Part shown: positions 45,390 to 58,400 of the stretch, piece by piece
Layout of the letters: each line of letters opens with the position of its first letter
Position numbering within the stretch: the stretch's first letter is position 1
Assembly (NCBI RefSeq): GCF_964355755.1
Contig: NC_092672.1
Coordinates: 992,001-1,056,000, forward strand
Length of the DNA stretch: 64,000 nt
Source: Antedon mediterranea
Taxonomy: Eukaryota > Echinodermata > Crinoidea > Comatulida > Antedonidae
Reading direction: 5' to 3'
Notes under the pieces: model-generated
What the model was told of the DNA's origin: nothing
Databases searched by the model: none
What the model saw: only the letters and a program-made list of their open reading frames with translations
Program-made: the position numbers and the translations under genes

Positions 45390-48300
45390 GATAGTCGATC
45401 ACAGACTACTATAAAAATACTGGCGCATCAGATTGTGCTTATTCTGATTTTTTATTCCAACGGTAAACGTTGATTAACGGTAATTGAGCTTGTTCGTTGA
45501 GTACTAAACGGTAAAGTCCCAAACACTTCCTCATTCCTCGTCAGGATCCTGATCATCCTCTACATACATAACCTTATAGCCAAACTGGTAGACTGATCAC
45601 TCTGAATCAAAACACTAAACGCTTCAGACAATAATTCTATTCATGTTTTTAATAGTAAGTTTGAAAGATCACTTTAGATGCTTTATATTATATTGTATTC
45701 ATGTCTATTTTGCATTTAAATTCAACCAATCAAATTTCGTTTTTTACAATTTTGTTTAAATGACAATAAATACTATTGTATCGTATCCATGGTGACTAGA
45801 TTAATAGATAACTTGGAATTTTCAAATAAGTTGCAAACAATAATCAGGATTTAAACCTATTTTGAAAAAAAAAATTCATTGCCATTGAATTCCCAAGCAC
45901 TTTAGTTTATACGGTATAATTGAGAACTATAGTAGGCCTACTCAAAAGATACTTTGAGGTGGAGAAAGCAATTTAAGTTTCGGATCATAATAGAAACCAA
46001 ATGAGAAGAGTACAGACAGTAACTGGCCAGTCGCAAGTGATAATTCATCTGAAAGGAACCGGCTTGATCAGAACAATAATTCGATTTTTCATTTTTTTTC
46101 TCAAATAAATTCAATTAAAACACAAAGGATGCTTGGCTTTTTAAGAGAGGGGGACAGGTGTTACAGGTATGAAGAGCCGATTTTATAATATGAACGCTTA
46201 TTTCAACCAACTTAAAATACATTAGTGTAACTACTCAGGGTATGTAGTAGTAGGCCTAATATAGGCATCGTAAACATATTCCAACCCTGTTGTTGTTGGA
46301 AAGCGGAACTTTGTGTTCTGCCCTGGTATAACAATCTTAACGTTCAACTAATCCCTCACTATTCAACTGTTGTTGTAAAGTAAAGTGGATTGCTTGATGG
46401 AAATGAGTTTATAAAACATAATAACGTTTCAGTCTGATGACACTACCTACCGCCGGAGGGTTTACTTGTGTGCCATACGAATTTCAAAAGAAAACTTTTA
46501 TGTTGTGATGGCGCCGGCATTAAAAAACATTCATATCTGATAATAAAGGAGCGGGAGTATGATGACATGCTTCAATTCCATTGAATCATCAAATGTGTTC
46601 CACTGTCTGCATACGTTATGCAGCCATAATGGCATATCGTGTTGCCAGTCGATTAATATGGTGATCATCTATTTATTGTGAAAATGGTTAAAAAATGCTG
46701 TGCTGAGAATCACTCCTGATAATAATAACAAAGTTCAGTTTTTCGCTATGAAGATTTTTCGGTTTTTAAAATAGGCCTAATACTTATTTAGTTTTTTAAG
46801 CCTATCAAGGCTGGCTATGCGTTAGTAAAGGGATATTGTGTTGTTAAAGAATAAGTAGGGTCAACGTTTTCAAATCATGGCAGCTATTTTAAGTTTATGC
46901 ATTTTATGTAATTATTGATAAGACAAATCAGGGTAGATTTTGGATATTAATAATAATATATAATAGGCCTATATTTTAGAAAAATAAATTTGCAATTTTT
47001 TTGAGTGAAAAGCTATACCACCTTATTACATTACTGTTAGGTGTAATCATTCAAAATAATTTAAAGTGGCAAAGCCAGCTAGGTAGATAACATTTGTATT
47101 AAAGCTAAAAAGAAAATGTTTATGATACGCAAGTTGAGAGAAGCAGGTCTTAATAGTAATGAACTTATTTCTGTTTACGAGGGTTATTTGAGACCGGTGC
47201 TTGAGTATGCAGCCCCTTTGTGGCATGCGGGTCTTACGCAGGGGCAGGTGAATAAGATTCAGAAGCGTGTCTGCAAGATTGTGTTGGGCAACACTCCACT
47301 CCAACTAGAAGATGGCACTCTTGCAAGGTTTTTGCCTCTAAATCACACGCCTCTGGTCAATTCTCCACCTGGTTCCCTGCCCCTCAGTATAGATCCTGCA
47401 TGACTCTTAGGCATAATCGTAAAATGGAAAATTATAGTTATAAAACAAAACGTTTCCAGACTAGTCCAGTTCCTTTTATGGTTTAACTTTTGAACAAATT
47501 TTAATTTATTTATTTTTTTGCTTGTCTTATTTGAGGTAACTGCAGTCTAACTTATTTGTATTCATATATATATATATATATTGTTGATAGTGTTGTCTAT
47601 AGTTTAAATATTTTTATTGTGTAATAGTTTAATAGATATGCAATTCAGCCATGTGCTGCCATGTATGTACTTTTAAATGTGAATTTTGAATAAATATACC
47701 GAGATATATACATGAGAAAATGCAAATTTTAACTATTTATATAGAAACAATACACAGAAATTATATGATTAATCTCACGATAATTATAATGGAAATATCA
47801 AGAGAGTTACCATCGGAGTTATAGCCTTTTGAAAAACATAAAAACCTATGCTTGAAATTCATGAAAACACCCCCAAGAAAAATAATGGTATACGTCAATT
47901 TTTTTTTACATAAGAGCAAGAAAAACGAAAACGAATTCGTAGGTGGCATATTATAATTAAGGGAAAAATTAGCGTCTGTTGGGGAAAACAACAACACACA
48001 CCTGTTACCATAGAAACCAGTACAGTAATTTATTTTTTATTTTTTCCAAAATATGAAATTCTTGCTATTTTACCTAAAGTGTAATTGAGTACCAAAGTAA
48101 GAAGAAATCCCATTTGTTTGCATTTGGTCAATTTTTTATGAAATAGATCGATATTTTTGTCAACCGCTCTTAAATATGTCGTGGTCCAAAAGTGAACACA
48201 GTTTCGACTTAAAGAGTTATTCAACATGGAATTCCTTGAACATAATGGTATTGTCTCATGAATGGGTGAAAATCCTCAACCAATTCCTAAAAGTTCTAAA

Positions 48301-49223
48301 TAGACTTTTGTGATTGAAAATAAAGGTTGTCAGTACAACAGTTTTGATAAATATAATACTTGCATTGTTATATAGTATATAAATAGCAGGGTTTTGTAAA
48401 CATGAATATAATAAATAAAACAGCAAAAAGCAACCATTCAACCAACATGTCTGCACCGTGGTTGAATATTATAATAAATGCAAAAAATTGTACTTGAGGG
48501 CGCTATTACATGTAGGTGTTTTTAACCCTGGGGATCCTATGGGAATGAGAAAAACTGCAGTGCTGCACCCCTGGATCATTCTGAGTGAGAGGAAGACAGG
48601 AGGTGTAGGTTGTAGAGGAAGAACTGCTGCCCTCAGGCGGGTAACTTTGTGAGCTAGTTAAGATAAAAATTGTAATGCAAAAATGGTGTATAAAACATTT
48701 AGTTCACTAGCATTAGACAAAAAGAAGGCTGGGTGTTTTAAATTGAGTAAAACATTTACCAAATATTATATCACAATTCGCTCAGATAGTGTGCATTATT
48801 GAATGCAGGTAACTTTAATTTCTCAGTTTCAGAAATGTAAATACATTATTTGCAACTGCACACTCAAATAAGATACAAAAATAAATATATAAAAATGCAT
48901 ATAACCACAATTGACATGCGCAAAATCACATATTGTGTTCTGCGCATGCGCATGTTATCTCAACATATTAAAAGAAAGTCACTAGTTTGGTTTATAATAA
49001 TTTGGTTATAGCTAAAGAATACAATAATTCTACAATTTGCTATACTAATTTGATTACTTTTTGAAGTTTAATTTAACAGAGCATTACAGCAATAGTATTA
49101 GTAATTTGTCAGCAATTGCTACAGACGTACAGTGTTAGTTATTACTTAGGCCTTGCTGGTTTCAGGTGGTGTGAAAGTCTCATCAAATTGTAAAAAAATG
49201 CCACCATCTTCAACACTCCTACA
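45390..49223. other. Spacer between TSP1-family copies B and C
   Basis: It contains a LINE relic at 47036-47490, an (AT)n run near 47565, and the shared duplication-unit blocks: ataacttggaattttcaaat near 45808 (5' flank) and ttgagggcgctattacatgt near 48495 with the tgtgcattattgaatgcagg block near 48788 (3' flank of copy C). No other coding signal was recognised; 45900-47000 and 47700-48450 are AT-rich. Confidence 0.55.
47036..47490 (+). mobile_element. LINE reverse-transcriptase C-terminal relic
   Basis: Fragments in two frames read VIIQNNLKWQSQ, then VDNICIKAKKKMFMIRKLRE, AGLNSNELISVYEGYLRPVL, EYAAPLWHAGLTQGQVNKIQ and KRVCKIVLG. This is the conserved block after the RT domain of non-LTR retrotransposons (LRPVLEYAxPxWHxGLT). 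A frameshift separates the first piece, and the end near 47485 keeps TKRFQTSPVPF. It is a dead 3' fragment. Confidence 0.8.
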
Positions 49224-50305
49224 TTATCCCATATCAAACGAGTCTTTTTCACACTCGTCATTGTCATTGGCGCGTGTATAACCTTTCTTCTTCTTCTTGT
49301 AGGCTGCTGCTGCTCTGAAAATATAAAGAACACTTAATTAATTGTAAACTAGTGGTGGTATAGAACAGCAGACACAATTCAACATCCAATTGAGATTTTC
49401 TATACAAGAAAAAGTAAATCCTGATATCAAATATACAATACAACACTGTATTAGAGAGAGCAAGAACCATGGTTGGTTCAAGATATATCTAGATATTTGA
49501 CCAGTTCTGTAAAAAGACCTGAATAATCTAGAATCTGGTAAAGATAATTACCAAAATGTTTATAATTTATACATTTTTCATTTGATTATTGAACCATATG
49601 CGCTATATTATTATCACTTGTTTTATACTATATTACCGATTTATTATCAGTCAAATTAACCTACTTACCTGCGACAAACAAAAACACAAATAATAACAAG
49701 GATTGATGTAGATAAAACTGCAATAAGAATAAATACAAGGCATTCTTCTTCCGACTTCAGAACTTTCCTCACGGTATCGCAATTCTGTTCTTCCATATAA
49801 GGTCCTTCACACCTTGCACCTGCGCATTCAGCCTTTCGTACCTCATCACGTGACCTTACGCGAGTTGTTGCGTTTTCACACGACGACCATTCAGTCCAGG
49901 TACATAGTTCACAATCGATATTTTTGCAATCACAACACGAACCGCTATATTTTGTTTTTTGACAGTCGCAACCTTGTTTTGTGAGCTCTCCACCGTTGTA
50001 ACAAACACGATTACAAGGTTGCTCATCAGTGGTGTAGGGTTCGCCAGGACCTTCGATCCTCAGCCGAATTTGGGTTCCATATATGCACCACATTCCCGGG
50101 AACAGTCAGACCAACCGCTGATGTACTTCCACTCATCTCCTTTTTGGTAATCTCCTTTTTGGTAATCTCCTTTCTGATAATCTCCTTCCTGGAAATCTCC
50201 TTTCTGATCATCTCCTTTGATATAACTGTAGTAGTAGATTCCGCAAACACAAGATACTACTACAAATAGTATTATAACACAACAACATCCTCCACAGTCT
50301 TCCAT
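49224..50305 (-). pseudogene. TSP1-EGF-TSP1 two-TM family, copy C (one frameshift)
   Basis: Exon 1 is 50305-49669 and exon 2 is 49314-49224 (stop TAA). The N-terminus has a membrane segment (CCCVIILFVVVSCVCGIYYY) followed by a charged repeat stretch (GDYQKGDYQKGDYQKGD) absent from copies A and B. The first TSP1 starts (GWSDCSRECGAY) but loses frame near 50080, where copy C has two extra bases (gcatatatgg against gcaaacgg in copy A). The remainder is open: GTQIRLRIE, EGF-like CNRVCYNGGELTKQGCDC, second TSP1 WTEWSSCENATTRVRSRD, a membrane segment (FILIAVLSTSILVIICVFV) and a tail (YKKKKKGYTRANDNDECEKD). A single indel in otherwise conserved sequence may be a recent lesion or a sequencing error. 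Confidence 0.75.
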
Positions 50306-52486
50306 GACAGTCAATAGTCCAAATACTAGACTACTTCGAAACCTAAAGAGACAGTTTCTATTCGAATGGTAAACGTAAACTAATGGGTACGTTCGTCGCC
50401 GTCAGTATTAACTCAACGAAAAGTCCCAAATACCTCATCATAGGAGTATTAATAGATAACTTGGAATTTCCAACCAATGAGCACAAATGTTTTGAAAATC
50501 AAAATAACTAGATCTTTATTTATCTTGCCATTCAATTTATAGCCTTTTAATAGTGCCGGATGTTATTTGCGAATTATCGAAAAGAATATGATTTCCTATT
50601 CTACTACAGTAGGCCTACTACTCAAATATCTACAAAATAATATTAGGTGGCGTAGCAATTTAAGTTTCGGAACTAGACTACTAAAAAACAAACGGGAAGA
50701 GTACAGGAGGAGGAATTAAATAACCAGCCAACCACAAGTGACAGATCATCTATAAAAAAAACGGCGTTATCAGAACAATTATTGATTTGTTTCCATTTAT
50801 GTTTTGTTAATCAAAAAACAAAGAGAAAATTGTGTAAAGGCCTTGTACTTGAGGGCGCTATTACATGTAGGTGGTTTTTTTTTTTTTAACCCTGGGAATC
50901 CTATGGTGGGATTGAGAAAAACTGCAGTGCTGCACACTGTACTCCTGGACCATTCTGAGTGAGAGGAAGACAGTGTGTAGGTATGCGCAGGCTTATACTG
51001 TATTGCATTTTAATAAATGCTCATCACGAAACGTTTGTATTGTAGTTAATTCATCAATATAGCTACCTAACATAATAGAGCTATTATTATTAGGCCTAGC
51101 CTAGGCCTAGTAGTAGTACTAGGCCTAGTACTAAGTAGTGTATACCTCCATGTGTAGAGTATGCTACACTGCATGCTGCTGCACTGTAATAAGTGTAGGC
51201 TAGGGCCTACTACTCTAGTCTAGGCCTAGCCTAGTCTAGTTATCAAGAGAAAGGCCAGGCCCCTACTACACTAGCATCAGCTAGGTTAGCTAGATATTAG
51301 GCCTACTACTACTAGATTATAGGCTCAGTCTAGATATACTAAAATGTATTTTAGAAATATTCATTCAATATCATAATAATATGGCTAGATTCCTAGGCTA
51401 GGAGGCCTTGGTAGTTAGGGTAGCCGATCACTCCGGCCGCGCTTCACTCCGGCCGCCGTATCAGTTTAGCACAATGTTATGCACTCCGGCCGCTATTCAA
51501 TTCGACTTCCTGTGCAAAGGGGCCGTTAGTATGGAGCGCCCATATCTACGTTTTCTATACTGTTCAGTGTTATAACAAATTCTTGGTGAATTTAAATGGA
51601 ACTAGTTGAATATTTATTAGCAACAATTTTACTTGTTTCATTAACAATAACATTCAAAGAAGTTGGAACTGCTTTTTCTTTCAAACTAAACTTAACTTCA
51701 TTAAATTCAATAATAAAATAATAATCAAATACCCGTCTAATTAATGCTTGAATAACAATATTTAATTTCTTTGTACATGTACATTTATTTTATAGCTTTA
51801 CATTTATTAACATTAAAAATTAGTTCAAACCCTTATTTTTATAACACTTTATCTTGCCAGTACCCATACTTACTAATTATAGTTAATAACAATATTTACA
51901 ATATTAATTAATTTATTTCAAATAATCCAATATCCGTCTAATTAATGTTACCTGGAATTGTATCAAGAATTAATATATCATTTTTGTACAGTCCAATTTA
52001 CAATGATTTTATATTTTAATTTATATATGATAAAAATAATGACATATAGGGTACATTGCAATAAATTACATTAATTAATCACATTACAATTAATATACTA
52101 GCCTATTACATTGGATAAAACACATAAATTATTTTGTTCTAGCATTAGACCTAATTTAAAACACTTGCGATGTTGTTGTGATCCTGAAAGAGAAAAAATA
52201 TACTGTATTATTACAAATGTTTATTTTGATTCTCTACAAAAAACGTGTCTCGGTTGTAAAAGACTCATTGGGCGCTCCATAGCTGCGGCCGGAATGAATC
52301 GCGGCCGGATTGAAGCGCGGCCGGATTGAAGCGCGGCCGGAGTGAAGCGCGGCCGGAGTGATCTGTATTCGTAGTTAGTAGTAATTTAATTTGAATACAC
52401 AATTTTTCTTTTCACAATTATTCATTGTATAATAAATGTTTTTGTTAAAGGACGCTTTTTGCAACTAAATCATTGGTGGGCAGACC
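50306..52486. other. Spacer between TSP1 family and ACAD10
   Basis: It holds a third gagggcgctattacatgtag / aaaaactgcagtgctgcac block (about 50850-50985), CCTAGGCC-rich simple sequence at 51085-51310, and a TIR element at 51426-52363. ACAD10's promoter must lie in the last ~120 bp of this spacer, within the element, or further upstream; no TATA or initiator was identified. Confidence 0.55.
51426..52363. mobile_element. Non-autonomous DNA transposon with CACTCCGGCCGC terminal inverted repeats
   Basis: The left end gatcactccggccgcgcttc is the exact reverse complement of the right end gaagcgcggccggagtgatc. The matched ends extend 30 bp (to cactccggccg). Further in, tatggagcgccca on the left pairs with tgggcgctccata on the right. 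The right subterminal part holds five GCGGCCGGA(A/T/G)TGAA(T/G)C units. The core (51540-52260) is AT-rich with no transposase frame. The 938-bp element ends about 120 bp before the ACAD10 start codon, so its GC-rich end sits in the likely promoter area. Confidence 0.82.
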
Positions 52487-55400
52487 ATGACAATGTTGCA
52501 GCTGTCTCGGATATCTCAACCACTCCGTTGCCTAACAACCAAGTGGCATCATAGAGGCAGCTTAACATGTGCCAGCAGTCTTCACAACAAACAACAAAGA
52601 CGATGGTTCCACAACACTCAACCTCACCAGAAGACAAAGGCGGTGATCTTTGATATGGGCGGAGTCCTCATCTCAAAGCCTTTTAAAGTGTTTGAAGGTA
52701 TAAAGCCTTGTAATTTGATCCAGGATTTTAAAATAGTGGACCCATGATGGCCTAAAAATGGTGAAATTAAGTGCTGGGCTTAATTTGATATCATCTTAAG
52801 GTCTTTTTACACTATCAAACTTTACAGTATGTGACAAAAAAATGCGATGTGCCCAAATACTGTATGGACACGATGGTCACATTACTACAATATTTGGGCA
52901 AATCATTTTTGTTTCAAACTAGTTTGGTAGTGTAGACAGAGCTTTATACATTACACAACATTCAAAATTCAGGGCAGCCCAGGTATCCACCCCTGAGGGA
53001 GGGCAGCCCAGGTATCCACCCCTGAGGGAGGGCAGCCCAGGTATCCACCCCTGAGGGAGGGCAGCCCAGGTATCCACCCCTGAGGGAGGGCAGCCCAGGT
53101 ATCCACCCCTGAGGGAGGGCAGCCCAGGTATCCACCCCTGAGGGAGGGCAGCCCAGGTATCCACCCCTGAGGGAGGGCAGCCCAGGTATCCACTCCTGAG
53201 GGAGGGCAGCCCAGGTATCCACCCCTGAGGGAGGGCAGCCCAGGTATCCACCCCTGAGGGTGAGGACATCCACTTTAAAAGTCTTCCACCATAATAATTT
53301 AAACACAGCATCTACCCAAGAAGCAAAGTTATTATTATTATTAATAATACACATTACTGTTTTTAGATCTACATTCATGTATCTCTGTATAATTATTTTA
53401 TGTACTTTTTTTCAGCATTTGAAAAAGATAATGGGCTACCAAACGGACTAATTCGGCAAGTGATTGTTGAAAGGGGCGAGGATGGGAGCTTTGCAAGAAT
53501 GGAGAGGGGCGAACTGACTACTGAAGAATTTGGACAAATATTTAGTACAGAATGCTCTGAAAAGGTAAATTACAAACTTTAAATTGTACATTATATTTGT
53601 GTAATTACAATTATTACTTATAATTGTTGATAACTCAATTTGTATTTACCTTTTTTATTCTGATTTTTACTATTTATTTTATACTGTAGTAGTTTTCATA
53701 TTTGTAAATTTTTTGATCTGTATTTTATATATTTTATAGTTGTTGTGTGTTTTCAATTTATATGTGATTTATGTATGTGGTTTGGAGTATTGGAGAGCCA
53801 CTTTGATAGTTACCTCCAAGTTATCAATTATATAATTTAAAACAAAATTGATTCACTTCTTAATTTATTACTTTTTCCAATAAATAATCTTAAATTTTGA
53901 TTTTCAGCTTGGTAAAAATGTTGACATGACTGAGTTTTTAAAAGTGTTTGAGCGAGACGTGTATGCATTGCCAGAAATGTTAGACGCTGTGCGTTGCATT
54001 CAGGCCGAGGGTGTATCAGTTGCTTTACTAACTAACAACTGGAAACATGAATCGGGCAGAAGTCTACAACCTCTGGATCCATCACTGTTTGATGTGGTAG
54101 GAACTGTTACAATACGGAGAATCCCTCCTTTGCGACACCCCTATAAGGAGACACCCGTATACAGTGGAAACCTCTATTAAGGAGACACTGATATACTGTA
54201 GAGGGGACACCTCTATCAAGGGAACACCCACATTCAGGGGACCCCTCTATTAAGGGGACACTGATATACTGTAGAGGGGACACCTCTATCAAGGGAACAC
54301 CCACATTCAGGGGACCCCTCTATTAAGGGGACACTGATATACTGTACAGGAGACACCTCTATCAAGGGAACACCCACATTCAGGGGACCCCTCTATTAAG
54401 GAGACACTGATATACTGTACAGGAGACACCTCTATCAAGGGAACACCCACATTCAGGGGACCCCTCCATTAAGGGGACACTGATATACTGTACAGGAGAC
54501 ACCTCTATCAAGGGGACCCCTCTATTAAGGAGACACTGATATACTGTACAGGAGACACCTCTATCAAGGGAACACCCACATTCAGGGGACCCCTCTATTA
54601 AGGGGACACGCATATACAGGGGACACCCAAATTCAGGGGACCCCTATCAAGGTGACACCTCTATTACAGTATGTATTACTGTGAAATGATGATTATATAT
54701 TTTAACATTATGAACAATTATTATTCAGTTCTGGGGCACCTCTAATTAAGGGAGACTTTTCTGTGAAATGAATACAATCAAGTACAGTATATATTTAACA
54801 TTATCAGCCCTATGCAGTAGACACCCTTATTAAGGGACACTTTGCTATGTCTTCTGTATAGGAGTTCTACTGCAGTTATGGATTTATTCAAAATAACTGT
54901 ACACCTCTGTACACGCCTTAATAACCTAACAATAAGTTAGCTGAAATGAGCTTTAGAAAACCACTCATCTTCGCTTGACCAGGGAGAGATGTAAATTAGA
55001 CAACACAACGTACCTGACGTCGCAAGTTTGGAATCGACTGATGACATGATTTTGTGAAAATCTCACAATAATGTACTCTATTTAATACATAGATAGTTGA
55101 ATCATGTTTAGTTGGAATGCGTAAACCAGATGCCAGGATCTACCAGTTGTGTCTTGAGAAATTGAAAGTGAAACCGGAGGAAAGCGTGTTCCTGGATGAT
55201 ATTGGTCGCAATGTAAAGGCTGCAAAGAGTCTAGGAATACAAACCATTAAGGTACTGCTGACTCTTGTTGTTAGAGTATCGTATTACTTTAGCAGTCCCT
55301 GACCAATTGACTACTGCTGACTCTTGTAGTTACAGTAATCATATTACTTTAGCAGTCCCTGACCAATTCATCTTTGTACATTGTATTGTATATTATGTTT

Positions 55401-58400
55401 GTTGGTCAAATAAATGAAATGAAAGGTCTGCTTAACTCTTATAATATCTCTCATAATATCTCTCTGTCTTATCTTTTTAATACTGGAGTGTTACATGTAT
55501 ATTTTACGTTTTTCAATAATGACCGCATTTATCTTGGATATACTTATCTTTTTAGATATTTAAACATTATTTTAATAAATTTAATTTTATGCCAAGTCGA
55601 TTATTTTTATTCAAAGGTTGATGAGCCGATCGATGCCTTAACAGAACTGCAAACTCTGTTAAATTTCCCGCTCAATGGATTTGTCCCTGGAACATCGTCT
55701 GTTAGGAAAGGCCTGGAAATTACCAAAGAACCGCTTATTGAGTATCTAGATAATCTTGGTATCAAATCCAAAGATGGTAATATTAATATCAGGCAATTTA
55801 AGCACGGACAATCTAACCCAACATACTTTGTAGGCTATGGAGGGAGAGACATGGTGCTAAGGAAGAAGCCACCTGGTAAGCTACTGCCCTCAGCCCATGC
55901 AGTAGAGAGAGAATACAGAGTGATGCATGCTGTAGGGCAGGCTGGCGTACCAGTGCCTAATCTCATCGGTCTTTGTGAAGATTCAAGGTAAAATTACATT
56001 GAATGCGCAGGCAACAGTTTTTTCCTTTTGTCTTATGTGGGTTCACACAATAATTAAATAGTTGTAAGAAAAAGTTTGCATAATAAGATATGACAAACAT
56101 GGAGAGAAAATTTTTTTAATTATTATACAAATAAAATTACTGAAACAAAATGACAATGCTATGGGTATCATTAGCTGGATATCAATGGAGATACAAAGAA
56201 AATAAGCAAAAAGCTAAATCAAAATGATAAAATAAAACAGCCAGAAATAAATTGCAGAGCTTTCAGGCAACACTACCTTCCCCACTGTAGGCGCAAGTTT
56301 GCATAATAAGATAATGTATGACCAACATTAGTGGAGAAACAAAAACATGTTTTAATAAAGAAACTATTTTTATTTGTTAGCATTATAGGTACACCTTTCT
56401 ATGTAATGGACTACATAGAGGGCAGGGTGTTCAAAGACCCATCATGCCCTAGTCTCTCACCAGGTGAACGAACTCAAGTCTATGATGCCATGTGCAATGT
56501 ATTGTCACAGATTCACTCAGTTGATGTAACTGCAGCTGGTCTTAAAGATTTTGGAAAGTTTGGTAAGTTTTTGTTCAGTCTGACTTTCAAATTCATTTTA
56601 AAACATTTATACAGATGTTATTAGCATTTAATTTCTAAATTTCTAAAAGCCTGTATAATTAGTCGTACAGTACAAAAGGAATGATATTTTGATTCAATAA
56701 TTACTTTTGTTACTCTTTCAGGCAATTATATAGAGAGGCAAGTAAAGACCTGGTCTAAACAGTATCTAGCAAGTCAAACACATGAAATAGAAGAAATGAC
56801 ACGATTGATGCAATGGCTACCAGAGAACACACCAACCACTGACCACACAACAGTAGTGCATGGAGATTTCAGGTACACACCTGTATTATTATTATTATTA
56901 TACAGATATTGACTGCTTAGAGGTTAAATATAAGATTTGACATCCCCGAGCGAGGGAATGATATTAAGTTCGAGGGAATATATATTTCCCGAAGCGCCAG
57001 CTGAGGGAAATATATATTCCCCGAGAACTTAATATCATTCCCGAGGGGATGTCAAATCTTATATTTAACCAATATAAAAGGCAATATCTGTTATATTATA
57101 TAGCCAAGAACAAGTCTGCTGGGTTGGGTGAAGCTAGGCTAGCTAGGCTAGGCCTCCTTTATAGTATTTGTATTGTATTTAAAACAAGCCTGCCTAGACA
57201 CCTTACCTTGCGAAGAATAATATACAGATAATTACTAATTAATGATTCCTTGGCAATAAAATATTCACTTAGGCCTAGGTCGTTTAAATTAACAGAAGAA
57301 TTTCCATCAATAAGCCTATTAATAATAATATTATAATCAGGTAGGCCGAATAAACAATTCGTCGTCTTCTCGATCTTCGAGGAGCCGAATCACCGGATGT
57401 TCAGCGCGTACTAGTTACTAGGTTACTACCGTGAGTATTGACCAATCATAAACGGTGTTTCATCACATTTAGGGTGGACTTATAACAAATGAGGGCGCTA
57501 TGTATGCATAATTTAAATAGTTTAGAAGATTAATTTCTTCAAGCAAATTCCGTGGCCCAGCGGATGAAACGTTGTCTTGCGATGGAGTGACAATTCCACC
57601 CGAGTTCAAGATCGAGTAAATGACTTTTGTTTATTTATCGGCAAACTCGAGTGTTGCACACGAAAATTACACAGTCAATATCATCGTACTCGAGAATTTA
57701 TATGATTAATGACAGGGGACACGATTATTACGCGAAAATTACACAGTCAATATCATTGTTCTCGAGGATATATACGATTTACGATCCTTGCAGCGGTAGT
57801 CATGTGATGCAGTTTCAACCAATCACGTTCGCGTATTTACATAGGCTATGTAATATATATATTATATTGTATTTATGATATCTTAGATAATACATAGGAT
57901 TATGACCAAGCAAATTGTGTGTCAAAATGCACATAAAAATTGGATTGGATTATATAGCGTCTAATGTTGTGAAACCTGTAAGCGGTGAACATTATTACCC
58001 CAGTCATTTTTTTGCATCAAACATATATGGAAACATAATCCCATAATGCAGCTATTAATCAGCACAAAGTTGTCTTGATCTAACCGGGTACCCATTTATA
58101 CACCTGGATGGAGAGAGGCAAACGTAAGTAAAGTATCTTGCCTACGGATACAAGCAATGTGGCGAGAGTTAGATTCAAACCTCAGTCTCACGATCAGTAG
58201 TCCAACGTCTAACACACAGCACCACACGCCCTCACAAAATAAATGTATAATATATTAAACACACCTACAGTACACTGGACTGAAAATGGTATGCACAGTA
58301 CATTGAACACACTACAGTAGTTTAAAATTATAATATGATAGTACAATATTTTCCCATAAATATTTATCTGTATACAGTTAGGTAGGAAATTATTGACATA

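Noticed and set aside
52919-53378. Overlapping 74-138-codon minus-strand frames
   Set aside because: Products of the 29-bp minisatellite in ACAD10 intron 1; 29 is not a multiple of three, so the same peptide set cycles through the frames.
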